Assembly: GCA_016282705.1 (NCBI GenBank)
Contig: JAEELO010000121.1
Span: 68,189-108,272 of the forward strand
Direction of reading: 5' to 3'
Source: Candidatus Gastranaerophilales bacterium
GTDB taxonomy: Bacteria; Cyanobacteriota; Vampirovibrionia; Gastranaerophilales; Gastranaerophilaceae
DNA: 40,084 nucleotides
In this document: positions 8,504 to 16,806 of the stretch, piece by piece
How positions within the stretch are numbered: the stretch's first letter is position 1
Layout of the letters: every line of letters starts with the position of its first letter
Notes under the pieces: generated by a model
What the model was told of the DNA's origin: nothing
The model's input: only the letters and a program-made list of their open reading frames with translations
Database searches by the model: none
Program-made: the position numbers and the translations under genes

Positions 8504-9466
8504 TTAAATTTTTACGGTATATTGCAGCAGGTATCCCGAAAGAATACTTACTATCAGTATTATACCTATTATATTTAACGTATCCTTAAACATATCTTTG
8601 TGTCTTAACAGGACAAGAATACCAAGTCCCGCATTAGATAACAGTCCTGCCATTGCAGCACCAAAAGTTATAGAACCTTTTATTAACATCATTGTTATTG
8701 CAATTGATACTGCACAGTTCGGAATTAAACCAATTATTGCGGCAAAAACAGGCTGCAAAAATTTTACTTTGTTAAATATAACAGGCAAAATATCAAATCT
8801 TCCGTATAATTCAATTAAGTAATTCAATATAACTGTTATTACCAATATAAATATAAAAATATTTAATGTATGTTTTAACGGATGATAAATCAAATCACGT
8901 TTTCTGCGTTTTGATACACTGTGTTTACAGCAGCCGTCATCTTCATGATGCAAATGACAATCCTCAACATCTGCAACGACAATGTATTTTTTGTCCTTTA
9001 ATATAATGTCTATAAGGTAACCGGCACATACACCAATAACAATTTTTACACCGATTATCGGCAATACATAATTAATTTTATCGGGCTGAGTAAGTAATAT
9101 AGGAATTGCCTCATCAGATGTAGCAAGATATATCGCAATTAAAGTACCTTTTGTTATGAATTTCCTCAGATATAAAGTACTTGCAATAATAGAAAATCCG
9201 CATTGAGGAATAATTGCAGCAAGTCCTCCGACTAAAGGTGCCGTTTTCTCGGATTTTTTCATAAAATTATTGATTTTTTCGGAATAAAAGTATTCTATGA
9301 TTTCTATTAATAAAAATATAAAAAACAGAAACGGAAGAATATGGATACTGTCGATTATTGCATCAGCAAGCCAATCAGGCATTCCAAGTCCTTCAATAAT
9401 ACTATCAAAAGATGAAAATAAACCTTCATTAAAATCATTTATTCTGTTTATTAATTCAATAATCAT
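8504..9466 (-). CDS. Putative heavy-metal permease (ArsP_2 / 'putative manganese transporter' type)
   Basis: A polytopic inner-membrane protein of 320 residues made of two similar halves. Each half carries an Ile-Pro-x-Cys element in a membrane helix: IPQCGFSI near 86-93 and IPNCAVSI near 248-255. This internal duplication is typical of the ArsP-like permeases annotated as 10-TM heavy-metal exporters. The loop between the halves (about 167-190) is rich in metal ligands: CHLHHEDDGCCKH, followed by SKRRKR. The gene starts 2 nt after the stop of the TolC-like gene, so the two are co-transcribed and probably work together. The transported ion cannot be read from sequence; Cys/His ligands favour a soft or borderline metal such as zinc, cadmium, copper or manganese. 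Confidence 0.8.
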   Translation of the reverse strand: MIIELINRINDFNEGLFSSFDSIIEGLGMPDWLADAIIDSIHILPFLFFIFLLIEIIEYFYSEKINNFMKKSEKTAPLVGGLAAIIPQCGFSIIASTLYLRKFITKGTLIAIYLATSDEAIPILLTQPDKINYVLPIIGVKIVIGVCAGYLIDIILKDKKYIVVADVEDCHLHHEDDGCCKHSVSKRRKRDLIYHPLKHTLNIFIFILVITVILNYLIELYGRFDILPVIFNKVKFLQPVFAAIIGLIPNCAVSIAITMMLIKGSITFGAAMAGLLSNAGLGILVLLRHKDMFKDTLNIIGIILIVSILSGYLLQYTVKI

Positions 9467-9468
9467 AT

Positions 9469-10980
9469 TTATATATCTTCTTTCATTTTATGTTTTTTAT
9501 TTGCTTTTTGTTTTTTATGTTTTTTATCATGTGCAGCATTTTCATTTTCACATCCTAATGCTTCATTCAAATGTTCAATTAATTCTTCCGAATGGTGATG
9601 CATAGCATGTTCAGATTTATGGTGTATATCAAAAATGTGAATGTGCATAGCCATTTCTAATTGTATTAAAGCCAAATTGTAATCCGCAATACTTGTAATG
9701 TATGATTTTCTTGCATTTATATAGTTATTTCTTGCCCTTTGTAAATCGCCATAACGTTGTGTATTTGCTTTATATTTCTTTTCCACAAGTTTTAACGTGG
9801 AATATGCATCTTCCGTTTGCGACTTCGCAACAGGGATTTGACTTATACATTTATCTACATTATTAAAAGCACGTTTAACTTCATAATACAAATCTTTTTT
9901 GAATAAGTCTATTTCGTTATCTGCAAGATTTAATTGTGCCTGAGCACCTTGGATACTGTGCCTTAATTCCTTTAAATTAACTGATGTTGTTAAATTAACA
10001 CCTGCATTTAAACTGTTATTAGAGGTATTAAGGTCTTTATTAAATCCGTATCCGACACTGCCCGTAAGATCGGGTAAATATGTTCTTTTTACATATTTAA
10101 GAGATTCTTCCATAGCTTTTTTTGATGCAATTAAGACCTGTAAATCAGGACTGTTTTCGTAAGCAATTTCTACCGCATTTTCAACGGGGAAATCGTAGGT
10201 TAAAGGGATATAATCATTTATTTTTAAAGTATCTTTTGAATAATCAAAATCATGCTTAATTGAAAATGTTTCGGTATTTTGCAAAGTATACTTGGGATTA
10301 TCACCTAAATACATAGCATTTGTTAAATCCAAACGAGCATCATTATATGTTTTTTCAGCTTCAAATAATTCTAATTGTGCTTCTTTTAAATATATTTCAG
10401 CAGTTGATTTGTCAGGTTCTTTCATAGATAAAGATAAAATATGCTTGTTAATTGCAACATTATCCTGTGACAATTCCAAAAGAGCCTGCATTTTTAATAC
10501 TTTATAATATTTGTCTTTAACATTAAAAAGCGTAGAACAAAGACTGTCCATAAATTCATATTCGGCACCGATTTTATAGAACTCATTCATTTTTATAAAA
10601 GCAGTGGTCTTGCCGAAATTATAAATCAACTGATTTATACTAACACCAACTGACGGCAGATTTCTTATATGATTATCGTAATATATATTATCTGAATTAT
10701 TTTCATTATAAAAACCGACTCCGGCATTAATAACAGGGAAATATTGAGATTTTGCAATACCGACATTACTTTTTGCAATATCTAAATTATATTTGCGGCG
10801 TTTAATTATCGGACTATTTTTATATGCTGCGGCGACACTATCAATAACAGTAATATTTGTACCGTCTTTTATAGCTATAGGATGAAATATCTTATCTTCA
10901 TCATCTTGTATAGCAAAAGCAGTTTGAGCAAATAAACCTATAATTATTGCTGCGGCTATATAAACAAAACGTTTGTTCAT
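9469..10980 (-). CDS. TolC-like outer-membrane efflux protein with a His-rich C-terminal tail
   Basis: A Sec signal peptide is clear (MNKRFVYIAAAIIIGLFAQTAFA, cleaved near residue 23). The rest is the duplicated helical pattern of the TolC/OEP family, with long Ala/Asn/Lys coiled-coil stretches. A NLALIQLEMAM helix closes the second repeat. After residue 440 or so an unusual tail follows: IHIFDIHHKSEHAMHHHSEE, then a Lys/His-rich end with HDKKHKKQKANKKHKMKED. Such His clusters usually bind divalent metals. The gene precedes the metal permease with a 2-nt gap, on the same transcript. No periplasmic adaptor (membrane fusion protein) gene is nearby, so either the adaptor is elsewhere or the tail and permease loop fill the gap. 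Family assignment is firm; metal export is inferred. Confidence 0.88.
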   Translation of the reverse strand: MNKRFVYIAAAIIIGLFAQTAFAIQDDEDKIFHPIAIKDGTNITVIDSVAAAYKNSPIIKRRKYNLDIAKSNVGIAKSQYFPVINAGVGFYNENNSDNIYYDNHIRNLPSVGVSINQLIYNFGKTTAFIKMNEFYKIGAEYEFMDSLCSTLFNVKDKYYKVLKMQALLELSQDNVAINKHILSLSMKEPDKSTAEIYLKEAQLELFEAEKTYNDARLDLTNAMYLGDNPKYTLQNTETFSIKHDFDYSKDTLKINDYIPLTYDFPVENAVEIAYENSPDLQVLIASKKAMEESLKYVKRTYLPDLTGSVGYGFNKDLNTSNNSLNAGVNLTTSVNLKELRHSIQGAQAQLNLADNEIDLFKKDLYYEVKRAFNNVDKCISQIPVAKSQTEDAYSTLKLVEKKYKANTQRYGDLQRARNNYINARKSYITSIADYNLALIQLEMAMHIHIFDIHHKSEHAMHHHSEELIEHLNEALGCENENAAHDKKHKKQKANKKHKMKEDI

Positions 10981-11037
10981 ACAAAATCCTAATTAACCTA
11001 TGAAAAAATTATATCATAAAGAAAAATAGTGAAAATT

Positions 11038-11065
11038 TTGACATATAAACAAAAACTATTATTAT
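11038..11065 (+). promoter_or_regulatory. Promoter placed for a leaderless mRNA
   Basis: Perfect TTGACA at 11038-11043, a 16-nt spacer and TATTAT at 11060-11065. The predicted start of transcription falls at or within a base or two of the ATG at 11073, and no Shine-Dalgarno is present between them. Confidence 0.6.
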
Positions 11066-11072
11066 ATTAAAT

Positions 11073-11627
11073 ATGAAAAAGCTTTTAATAATAATATTTA
11101 TATTATTTTTATCTTCTGCTGTATATGCAGAAGATTATGATGCACTATATAATGCGGCAGAGCCTTTTGGTTCAAAACTATATAATGACATAGATCCGTT
11201 TGAAGACGAAGATGCAATAAAATATGCATATTCACCATATCCTTTATTCAGGACATCAACAACACTTTATTTTAAGGATTATACAATAGATGCAGGATAC
11301 TATTCATTAGTTCCGAGAAAGTTGAAAGGTGAATATTATGTACTGTTTAAGCAAGGCGGTAAAGTAAAGTTTATTATTCCTATAGCTAAAAAAGAAGCAA
11401 CACCGTTAAACTTTTATAACGCAAATCTGCCCAAAATTAAACAAACAAAAATGCAAAAAGCTGCAGGCGCAATAAGAAAGAAGTTTTATAATATATCTAA
11501 AGATTCTATGAAAATGGAACCGCCAAAATCACTTATACACGTAGATGTGGAAGTAAAGTACATAATAATAATTTTTTATTACGGCGAAGATAAATTTACA
11601 CTGCTTTTCAGAAGAACACCATATTAA
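11073..11627 (+). CDS. Secreted or periplasmic protein of unknown family
   Basis: The 184 residues begin with a standard Sec signal peptide (MKKLLIIIFILFLSSAVYA, cleavage before EDYD). The mature part has an acidic, aromatic start (AEDYDALYNAAEPFGSKLYNDIDPF), then alternating strands such as FKDYTIDAGYYSL and GEYYVLFKQGGKVKFIIPI, which suggest a small beta-rich domain. It closes with strands containing VDVEVKYIIIIFYYGEDKFTLLFRR. I do not recognise the family. There is no ribosome binding site; a promoter lies so close that the mRNA is probably leaderless. It converges with a small zinc-ribbon-like gene across a long A/T palindrome. Confidence 0.8.
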   Translation: MKKLLIIIFILFLSSAVYAEDYDALYNAAEPFGSKLYNDIDPFEDEDAIKYAYSPYPLFRTSTTLYFKDYTIDAGYYSLVPRKLKGEYYVLFKQGGKVKFIIPIAKKEATPLNFYNANLPKIKQTKMQKAAGAIRKKFYNISKDSMKMEPPKSLIHVDVEVKYIIIIFYYGEDKFTLLFRRTPY

Positions 11628-11654
11628 AAATAAATAATATTATTTATTTTTAAT
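11623..11654. terminator. A/T-only perfect palindrome, likely bidirectional terminator
   Basis: A 32-nt perfect palindrome made only of A and T (centre between 11638 and 11639) covers the stop codons of both convergent genes. Each arm ends in a run of five A or T. It lacks a GC core, so termination strength is uncertain. Confidence 0.5.
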
Positions 11655-11861
11655 TTTACCGGAAGCACGCTTCTTAGTGATTAAATAACCGCATTTAGAA
11701 CACGCTAAAATCCTGCCTGTAGAATCTATTGGCATAAAATTATGATTACAAGTAACAACATCTTCTAACTCATCACTGTTTATACCATTAGAAACTTTAA
11801 TATTTTCATCCCTATTTTTAAATTTGAAATATAATTTTATTAATTTCTCGATTATATACAT
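11640..11861 (-). CDS. Small protein with a zinc-ribbon-like C-H...CxxC motif
   Basis: A 73-residue basic protein. The N-terminal half is a Lys/Ile/Phe-rich helix. The second half has CNHNF, a 12-residue spacing and CSKCG, four possible zinc ligands arranged as in a short zinc ribbon; a Lys/Arg-rich tail follows. This pattern suggests nucleic-acid or protein binding, but no named family is recognised. The ribosome binding site is weak (GGTA 7-8 nt upstream). It is convergent with the secreted protein gene. The ligand spacing makes it more than a chance frame, but expression is not certain. Confidence 0.6.
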   Translation of the reverse strand: MYIIEKLIKLYFKFKNRDENIKVSNGINSDELEDVVTCNHNFMPIDSTGRILACSKCGYLITKKRASGKIKNK

Positions 11862-12065
11862 TTTTTACCGTTTAAACGGATAAATAATAAAAAACAACAC
11901 ATATATCCGCAATATACTATAAGCATAACTCAAAAATAAAATTTTTATGTTAATTTTTGTTACAAGATAAAACCAGCTATAATACAATATGATTTATTAT
12001 TATAAAAACAATTAATAAAGATATGTTTAAAATTGAAAAAAATTGTGTAAAAGACACAAAAAATA
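11862..12065. other. AT-rich intergenic stretch with no gene seen
   Basis: The gap between the zinc-ribbon-like gene and the HEAT-repeat gene is 366 nt in all. This first part is very AT-rich and holds no convincing frame, RNA or repeat on either strand. The second part holds the promoter and leader listed separately. Confidence 0.6.
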
Positions 12066-12113
12066 TGTTATAATGATAAAACAATGAATTACAAAGTGTT
12101 AATTGTACACTTT
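12066..12113 (+). promoter_or_regulatory. Extended -10 promoter and leader hairpin for the HEAT-repeat gene
   Basis: TGTTATAAT at 12066-12074 is a full extended -10 element (TG-N-TATAAT), so a weak -35 would be tolerated. The transcript then has a leader of about 145 nt before the ATG at 12228. Near its 5' end is a 7-bp inverted repeat, AAAGTGT at 12093-12099 with ACACTTT at 12107-12113, which could be an RNA hairpin or an operator. A 14-codon frame begins at 12084 inside it; I do not call it a gene. Confidence 0.55.
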
Positions 12114-12227
12114 ATAAAAAGAAGTTAACAAATTGTAATTTTTTGAAAATAAATAGCAATTTGATTAAAAAAAAATTGTTTTTATATATAAGTGATGGTA
12201 AGTAAGTAAATTTTTGTCGGAGGAAGA

Positions 12228-13076
12228 ATGACAATAAGTGTGAACTCTAGAAAAAAGCAAGCAAAGAAATCTTTTGATGAATTATTGAATGATTTAAGAA
12301 CAAGTAATTCTGAAAAGGTTCGATATAATGCTGCGAGAGTACTAGGCGAAATGGGCGATGCTAATGCAGTAGAGCCATTAATTGATGTATTAAAAAATGA
12401 CAGAAACGGTTCTGTAAGATTATATGCAGCAAGAGCGTTAGGTGAACTTGGAGAAGTTTCAGCAACTATTCCGTTAATCGAATCATTACGTGAAGACAGA
12501 AATGTTGATGTACGTGTTCGTGCCGCTAGAGCTTTAGGTCGTTTAGGCGGTCGTGAAGTTGTTGAACCGCTAGTTGAAGCATTAAATGATGAAAATCCGC
12601 AAGTTTGTATCACAGCGACTGATGCATTAATAGAAATTGGTGATGTAGCTACGGATTCATTAATAGAATCATTAGATAGTGAAAAAGTTAATGTAAGATG
12701 CGATGCAACAAGAGCATTAGGCGAAATAGGCAATCCCAAAGCCGTAGATCACATAATTAAAATGCTTAACGACGAATGGGTTAACGTTCGTATTTATGCA
12801 GTTACTTCTTTAGGAAAGCTAAATGACACAAAAGCTGTTCCAGCATTAATTGAAGTCATGAAAAATGAAAAAGAAAATGATTTAGTAAGAGCAGGTGCAG
12901 CAGCAGCTTTAGGTGTACTTCGTGATCAAAGAGCTTTATTACCGCTTAGAGAATTAATTGTTAAAGCAAGTGAATTAGGCGAATTGGAAGATACCGCATT
13001 AAAATCCTTTAAGAAAATTATGGCTGCAAACTGGAAACCGGTTAACGAAACTCAAGCCAAAAAGGTTAATGCTTAA
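12228..13076 (+). CDS. HEAT-repeat protein of the PBS-lyase-like type
   Basis: Nearly the whole of the 282 residues is built from about seven helical repeats of roughly 31 residues. They share the pattern VRxxAARALGELG...AVxPLIxxL, as in VRLYAARALGELGEV and VRVRAARALGRLGGREVVEPL. This is the HEAT/PBS-lyase-like family that includes cyanobacterial phycobilin lyase subunits CpcE and NblB, but it also occurs widely as a protein-binding scaffold. No signal peptide or membrane segment is visible. GGAGGAAG precedes the ATG. The gene is monocistronic, with its own promoter and a strong terminator. A lyase role is unlikely where there is no sign of phycobilisomes; a scaffold or regulator role is inference. 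Confidence 0.88.
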   Translation: MTISVNSRKKQAKKSFDELLNDLRTSNSEKVRYNAARVLGEMGDANAVEPLIDVLKNDRNGSVRLYAARALGELGEVSATIPLIESLREDRNVDVRVRAARALGRLGGREVVEPLVEALNDENPQVCITATDALIEIGDVATDSLIESLDSEKVNVRCDATRALGEIGNPKAVDHIIKMLNDEWVNVRIYAVTSLGKLNDTKAVPALIEVMKNEKENDLVRAGAAAALGVLRDQRALLPLRELIVKASELGELEDTALKSFKKIMAANWKPVNETQAKKVNA

Positions 13077-13093
13077 TTAATAACAAAAAATTT

Positions 13094-13127
13094 AAAAATA
13101 CGCTCTTTACAGAGCGTATTTTTTTGT
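13094..13127 (+). terminator. Intrinsic terminator after the HEAT-repeat gene
   Basis: A 13-bp stem (AAAAATACGCTCT with AGAGCGTATTTTT) with a TTAC loop runs into a stretch of seven T. It separates the HEAT-repeat gene from the lpt operon. Confidence 0.93.
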
Positions 13128-13147
13128 TGCAAAATATCATAAAATCT

Positions 13148-13176
13148 TTGACATCACCTGTCTTTTTATTTAAAGT
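13148..13176 (+). promoter_or_regulatory. Putative promoter of the lptB operon
   Basis: Perfect TTGACA at 13148-13153, a 17-nt spacer and TAAAGT at 13171-13176, 24 nt before the lptB start codon. The -10 is only a partial match. Confidence 0.5.
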
Positions 13177-13199
13177 AAAATAAGATAGGGGTAGATTTT

Positions 13200-13922
13200 A
13201 TGAAAATAAGGACTGAACATTTAGTCAAGATATATAACGACAGAACTGTTGTAAATGATATTTCTTTAGAAGTGAATAAAGGTGAGGTAGTTGGTCTTCT
13301 GGGACCTAACGGAGCAGGTAAAACTACAACATTCTATATGGTTGTAGGATTAATAAGACCTAATGCGGGCAAAATTTATATTGATAATACAGATTTAACA
13401 ACCTTAACAATGGATAAAAGAGCAAAACACGGCATCGGGTATCTTCCGCAAGAACCGTCCATTTTCAGGAAATTAACAGTAGAAGACAATATAAAACTGG
13501 TATTAGAACTTAATGAGAAACTTTCAGAAGAAGAAAAAGCTACTAAATTGGAAGAACTTCTTGATGAATTTAGTATAAAAAGACTAAGAGACACATCTGC
13601 AGTATCTTTATCAGGCGGTGAGAGAAGAAGAGTTGAAATTGCAAGAGCATTAGCAGCAAGTCCCGAATTCATTCTTCTTGATGAACCGTTTGCAGGCATA
13701 GACCCTATTGCGATAGGTGAAATTAAAGAGAACATTAAGATATTATCTAATAAAGGTCTTGGCGTATTAATTACTGACCACAACCCCAAAGCTACTCTTT
13801 CTATTACAGACAGAGCTTATGTTATATTTGACGGGAAAATTAAAATAGAAGGTACAAGAGAAGAAATTGCAAACGATAATATAGCAAGACAATTCTATTT
13901 AGGAAAGGATTTCTCGCTATAA
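13200..13922 (+). CDS. lptB: LPS export ABC transporter ATPase LptB
   Basis: The cytoplasmic ATPase that powers extraction of lipopolysaccharide from the inner membrane. Walker A GPNGAGKT lies at 35-42, the Q-loop is in YLPQEPSIF, the signature is LSGGERRRVEIARALA, and Walker B is FILLDEPFAGIDPI, followed by the switch ITDHN. The GERRRVEIARAL and PFAGIDPI wording is specific to LptB rather than to amino acid ABC ATPases. Length (240) is normal. AGGGGT precedes the ATG. The stop overlaps the next start by 1 nt (TAATG), so ATPase and permease are coupled. It implies an LPS-containing outer membrane. Confidence 0.96.
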   Translation: MKIRTEHLVKIYNDRTVVNDISLEVNKGEVVGLLGPNGAGKTTTFYMVVGLIRPNAGKIYIDNTDLTTLTMDKRAKHGIGYLPQEPSIFRKLTVEDNIKLVLELNEKLSEEEKATKLEELLDEFSIKRLRDTSAVSLSGGERRRVEIARALAASPEFILLDEPFAGIDPIAIGEIKENIKILSNKGLGVLITDHNPKATLSITDRAYVIFDGKIKIEGTREEIANDNIARQFYLGKDFSL

Positions 13923-15028
13923 TGAAAATAAAATTATTAGATAAATACATATTCTTTCAGGTATTAATTGCGTGCATAGGATGTATATTCATTTTTATGA
14001 TAATTTGGATAATGCCCGAAATTTTTCTAAAAACAGTACAAAGGACAATAAATGGTACCTATACGGTAGAAACAGCCGTTTCAATATTAATATACGAACT
14101 TCCTAAAGTATTAAATATAGCAATGCCTGTCGGTATGCTTTTAGGAAGTATATTAACATTTGAAAAACTCAGTAAAGATTCAGAAATAACAGTTATGAGA
14201 GGTTCAGGTTTTCCGTTTTTCAGAATTATAGCCTCCGTAATAATAATAAGTATATTTGCAACAGGTTTCACTTTTATTGTTGGTTCAAAAATTCTTCCTA
14301 ATGCTGCAGTTAAATTAAAAGCAATAAAAGAGGATAGCAGCATTTCTCAATTTGTATTTCCGGTTAAATACAAAGATGGTTCAATGAATAAAATATTGAT
14401 TGTTCCGAATTTTGACGAAAATATTATTAAAGATGTTATTGTATTAAACTTTTATAAAAAAGAACAGGAAAAAGGCTCCAGTTTACTATCCAGCATAATA
14501 GTATCAGATTTTATTAAATACAATTATAATGATTGGACTATTAATTCAGGTAAAAAATACTTAATATCAGAAGAAGGAATTTTTGAATCCATTGAAGATG
14601 TAGAAAATGTTAAAGTTCTTAAAGGTAAAAGTGCTATTAATGCTTTTAAGCTTATGAAATATTCTATATACAGAGACAGAGAACTAACAAATGCACAAAT
14701 TTCCGAATATATAAGACTATTGAAAAAAGAGCAAATGGATGATGAATATAGATTTATGCTAAATAAATATATTCAAAGATTTGTACATTCATTTATGTGT
14801 ATTATTTTTGCCATTCTTGGCTGTATATTAGGTTTTTCAAAGCCGAGAGAACAAAAATTCATCGGTATGTTAATTGCAGTAGGTATTATATTCAGCTATT
14901 ACATTACAATACCTTTCTTTGATTTACTTGCAGAAAAAGATGTTTTGTCTCCTATCGTAACATCAATGATAGCACCTGTAACATGTATTGCATTAATAGT
15001 AATACTTAAAAAGATAAAGGATTTATAA
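13922..15028 (+). CDS. LptF/LptG-type LPS export permease (YjgP/YjgQ family)
   Basis: The membrane partner of LptB. The N-terminal half has the family layout: an opening helix with FFQVLIACIGCIFIFMIIW, the conserved LPKVLNIAMPVGMLLGSILTFEKLSKDSEITVMRGSG block (start of the coupling region), then a beta-jellyroll periplasmic domain (about 125-255). Two or three closing helices follow, one with the LGFSKPRE element. Length 368 is typical. Proteobacteria encode two such permeases, LptF and LptG; only one is present here, as I recall for cyanobacteria, so it may act as a homodimer or its partner may lie elsewhere. It overlaps lptB and the glycosidase gene by 1 nt each. Confidence 0.9.
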   Translation: MKIKLLDKYIFFQVLIACIGCIFIFMIIWIMPEIFLKTVQRTINGTYTVETAVSILIYELPKVLNIAMPVGMLLGSILTFEKLSKDSEITVMRGSGFPFFRIIASVIIISIFATGFTFIVGSKILPNAAVKLKAIKEDSSISQFVFPVKYKDGSMNKILIVPNFDENIIKDVIVLNFYKKEQEKGSSLLSSIIVSDFIKYNYNDWTINSGKKYLISEEGIFESIEDVENVKVLKGKSAINAFKLMKYSIYRDRELTNAQISEYIRLLKKEQMDDEYRFMLNKYIQRFVHSFMCIIFAILGCILGFSKPREQKFIGMLIAVGIIFSYYITIPFFDLLAEKDVLSPIVTSMIAPVTCIALIVILKKIKDL

Positions 15029-15843
15029 TGAGAAAAATAATATCAAATCTTTTAATAACGATATTTTTAGTTATAATCTTTAATTCACATGCTAATGCTT
15101 TTTCTTTTGCACCATATAAAATTGTAGAAAGTCCAAAAGGTGTATATGTTGTAGAAGTCAATACTGCAAAAAAGAAATACAAACTTCAACCTGTTGTTGT
15201 AACGGCATTAGAATCCAATGCCGATGTATACAACAGACTTCATCCCAAATTTATAGTCAATGCGGGATTTTTTGACCCTAAGAATCAGCAAACTGTTTCT
15301 TACGTATATAAAAACGGACACATTGTATTGGATCCTAAAAACAATGAAAATTTAATGAATAATAATGCTCTTGAACCATACATGAACAAAATATTAAACC
15401 GAAGTGAGTTTCGCATTTTAAAAAATAATAAGGGTAAATATATATATGATATAGCAACACATAATGATAAAATACCTCAAGGTTTAACATTAGTTCATTC
15501 AATACAAGCAGGACCGTTATTGGTTCCGAATTTAAGATTAACGGAAGAATTTTTTGTATTGGAACGCGACGGTTTAATAATAAGCGAATCTGCATCATGC
15601 CTGCATAAATATGCAAGAACTGCAATCGGTATAAAAAATAATAAAGTCTATATCTTTATAATAACAGGTCAATCTGCAATGACGCTTGCGGAAGTTGCGG
15701 AAATTGCAAAAGCTTGGGGAATGGAAAAAGCTATGGCATTTGACGGCGGAGGTTCAACTTCTTTTGACTCTAAAGAACTTCATATAATATCAGAAGAAGC
15801 CGGTCAGGGAAGAAAATTAAAATCATTTTTAATGTTAAAATAA
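15028..15843 (+). CDS. Secreted phosphodiester glycosidase (NAGPA-like domain)
   Basis: Begins with a signal peptide (RKIISNLLITIFLVIIFNSHANA, cleavage after about residue 25), so it acts in the periplasm or at the outer membrane. The mature part has the pattern of the phosphodiester glycosidase family: FIVNAGFFD, then TAIGIKNNKVYIFIITG, and the C-terminal FDGGGSTSF. In animals the family removes GlcNAc from phosphodiester-linked glycans; the substrates of bacterial members are mostly unknown. Its start overlaps the permease stop by 1 nt in the lpt operon. This suggests, but does not prove, a role in trimming LPS or another exported envelope glycan. No terminator is obvious before the convergent gene 10 nt away. 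Confidence 0.88.
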   Translation: MRKIISNLLITIFLVIIFNSHANAFSFAPYKIVESPKGVYVVEVNTAKKKYKLQPVVVTALESNADVYNRLHPKFIVNAGFFDPKNQQTVSYVYKNGHIVLDPKNNENLMNNNALEPYMNKILNRSEFRILKNNKGKYIYDIATHNDKIPQGLTLVHSIQAGPLLVPNLRLTEEFFVLERDGLIISESASCLHKYARTAIGIKNNKVYIFIITGQSAMTLAEVAEIAKAWGMEKAMAFDGGGSTSFDSKELHIISEEAGQGRKLKSFLMLK

Positions 15844-15852
15844 TAAGTATTT

Positions 15853-16806
15853 TTATTTGTGGATATATTTATATTTATTAATTATTTCATTCATTTTTTC
15901 TGACGACATATCCAGATTTGAACTTACGTGATGAACAGCATAATATGTCGGGTCAAAAATCGGATATCTATATCCGAGCATATTAGAAATAGAAGTAGAA
16001 ATAAATCCTATAAATTTTCCTATCCAAAAAGGTAATGTTATGCTTATATATTTTTTATTCGGATAATATTTTTCAGCAAGCTCTCTATAATACTCATCTA
16101 TAGTAGTCTTTTTAGAATCGATTATAGTAACGGCTTGATAGTCATAATCATTAAATTCGCTCACAGCTGCTATTACCATAGCAACATTTTTTACATTACA
16201 TAACGGCCAGCGGTTTTGTCCTTTCCATTTACCAAAATGAATTATAAAAGGCGAACATTGTAAAAAATCAACAAATCTTTTTTCTAATGTTTTATCGTTT
16301 TCGCCGTAAACGGCAGCAGGTCTGATTATTACGTATGGTATTTTTGAATTTGATTTCAACCATTCTTCAGATTTTATTTTATATTTCGGATACGGATTTT
16401 TAGGAAATTCTATCAATTCCGAATTTTCATCCGCATTATTCAAATCACGTATTCCGTATACATCACTGGATGATACATAAATAAATTTTTTTCTTGCAAG
16501 TCTTGATAAAAATTTTATAGGTTCATAATTAATTCTGCAAAAAGCTTCATCAGAGCCAATATCAGAAGCCAGTCCTGCAACATGAGCAACTACATCAGGC
16601 TCAATTTTTAAAGAATTAACAGAATTTTCATCAGTAACATCACCTTGAATTATTTCAACATTATCAAGTTTTTTTAATTCATCCGGAATATTATGGTGAA
16701 CCATAGCATATACATGCCAGCCTGAATGCACGTATTCTTTTACTACATTCAAACCTATAAAGCCACCTGCACCTGTTACAAGTACAGTTCTATTTGATAA
16801 GTCCAT
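15853..16806 (-). CDS. NAD(P)-dependent epimerase/dehydratase-type reductase (extended SDR)
   Basis: An extended short-chain dehydrogenase. The N-terminal Rossmann motif is TGAGGFIG (residues 12-18 from the chosen start). GDVTD, the catalytic-strand VSSSDVYG and the active-site Tyr-x3-Lys in YPKYK (Y139/K143) follow in order. I chose ATG 16806; a TTG at 16818 would add four residues but has no better ribosome site. The start lies 17 nt inside the end of the alpha-oxoamine synthase gene, so the two are translationally coupled. An SDR of this epimerase class is the 3-ketosphinganine reductase (CerR) in some bacteria, which makes that the leading guess here. A nucleotide-sugar epimerase is the alternative. 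Confidence 0.85.
   Translation of the reverse strand: MDLSNRTVLVTGAGGFIGLNVVKEYVHSGWHVYAMVHHNIPDELKKLDNVEIIQGDVTDENSVNSLKIEPDVVAHVAGLASDIGSDEAFCRINYEPIKFLSRLARKKFIYVSSSDVYGIRDLNNADENSELIEFPKNPYPKYKIKSEEWLKSNSKIPYVIIRPAAVYGENDKTLEKRFVDFLQCSPFIIHFGKWKGQNRWPLCNVKNVAMVIAAVSEFNDYDYQAVTIIDSKKTTIDEYYRELAEKYYPNKKYISITLPFWIGKFIGFISTSISNMLGYRYPIFDPTYYAVHHVSSNLDMSSEKMNEIINKYKYIHK

Noticed and set aside
12084-12128. A 14-codon leader peptide before the HEAT-repeat gene
   Set aside because: No ribosome site precedes it, and it carries no run of a single amino acid codon typical of attenuators.
12182-12739. A 185-residue minus-strand frame opposite the HEAT-repeat gene
   Set aside because: It is the antisense shadow of the HEAT repeats, rich in Ser/Asn/Ala from repeated codons.
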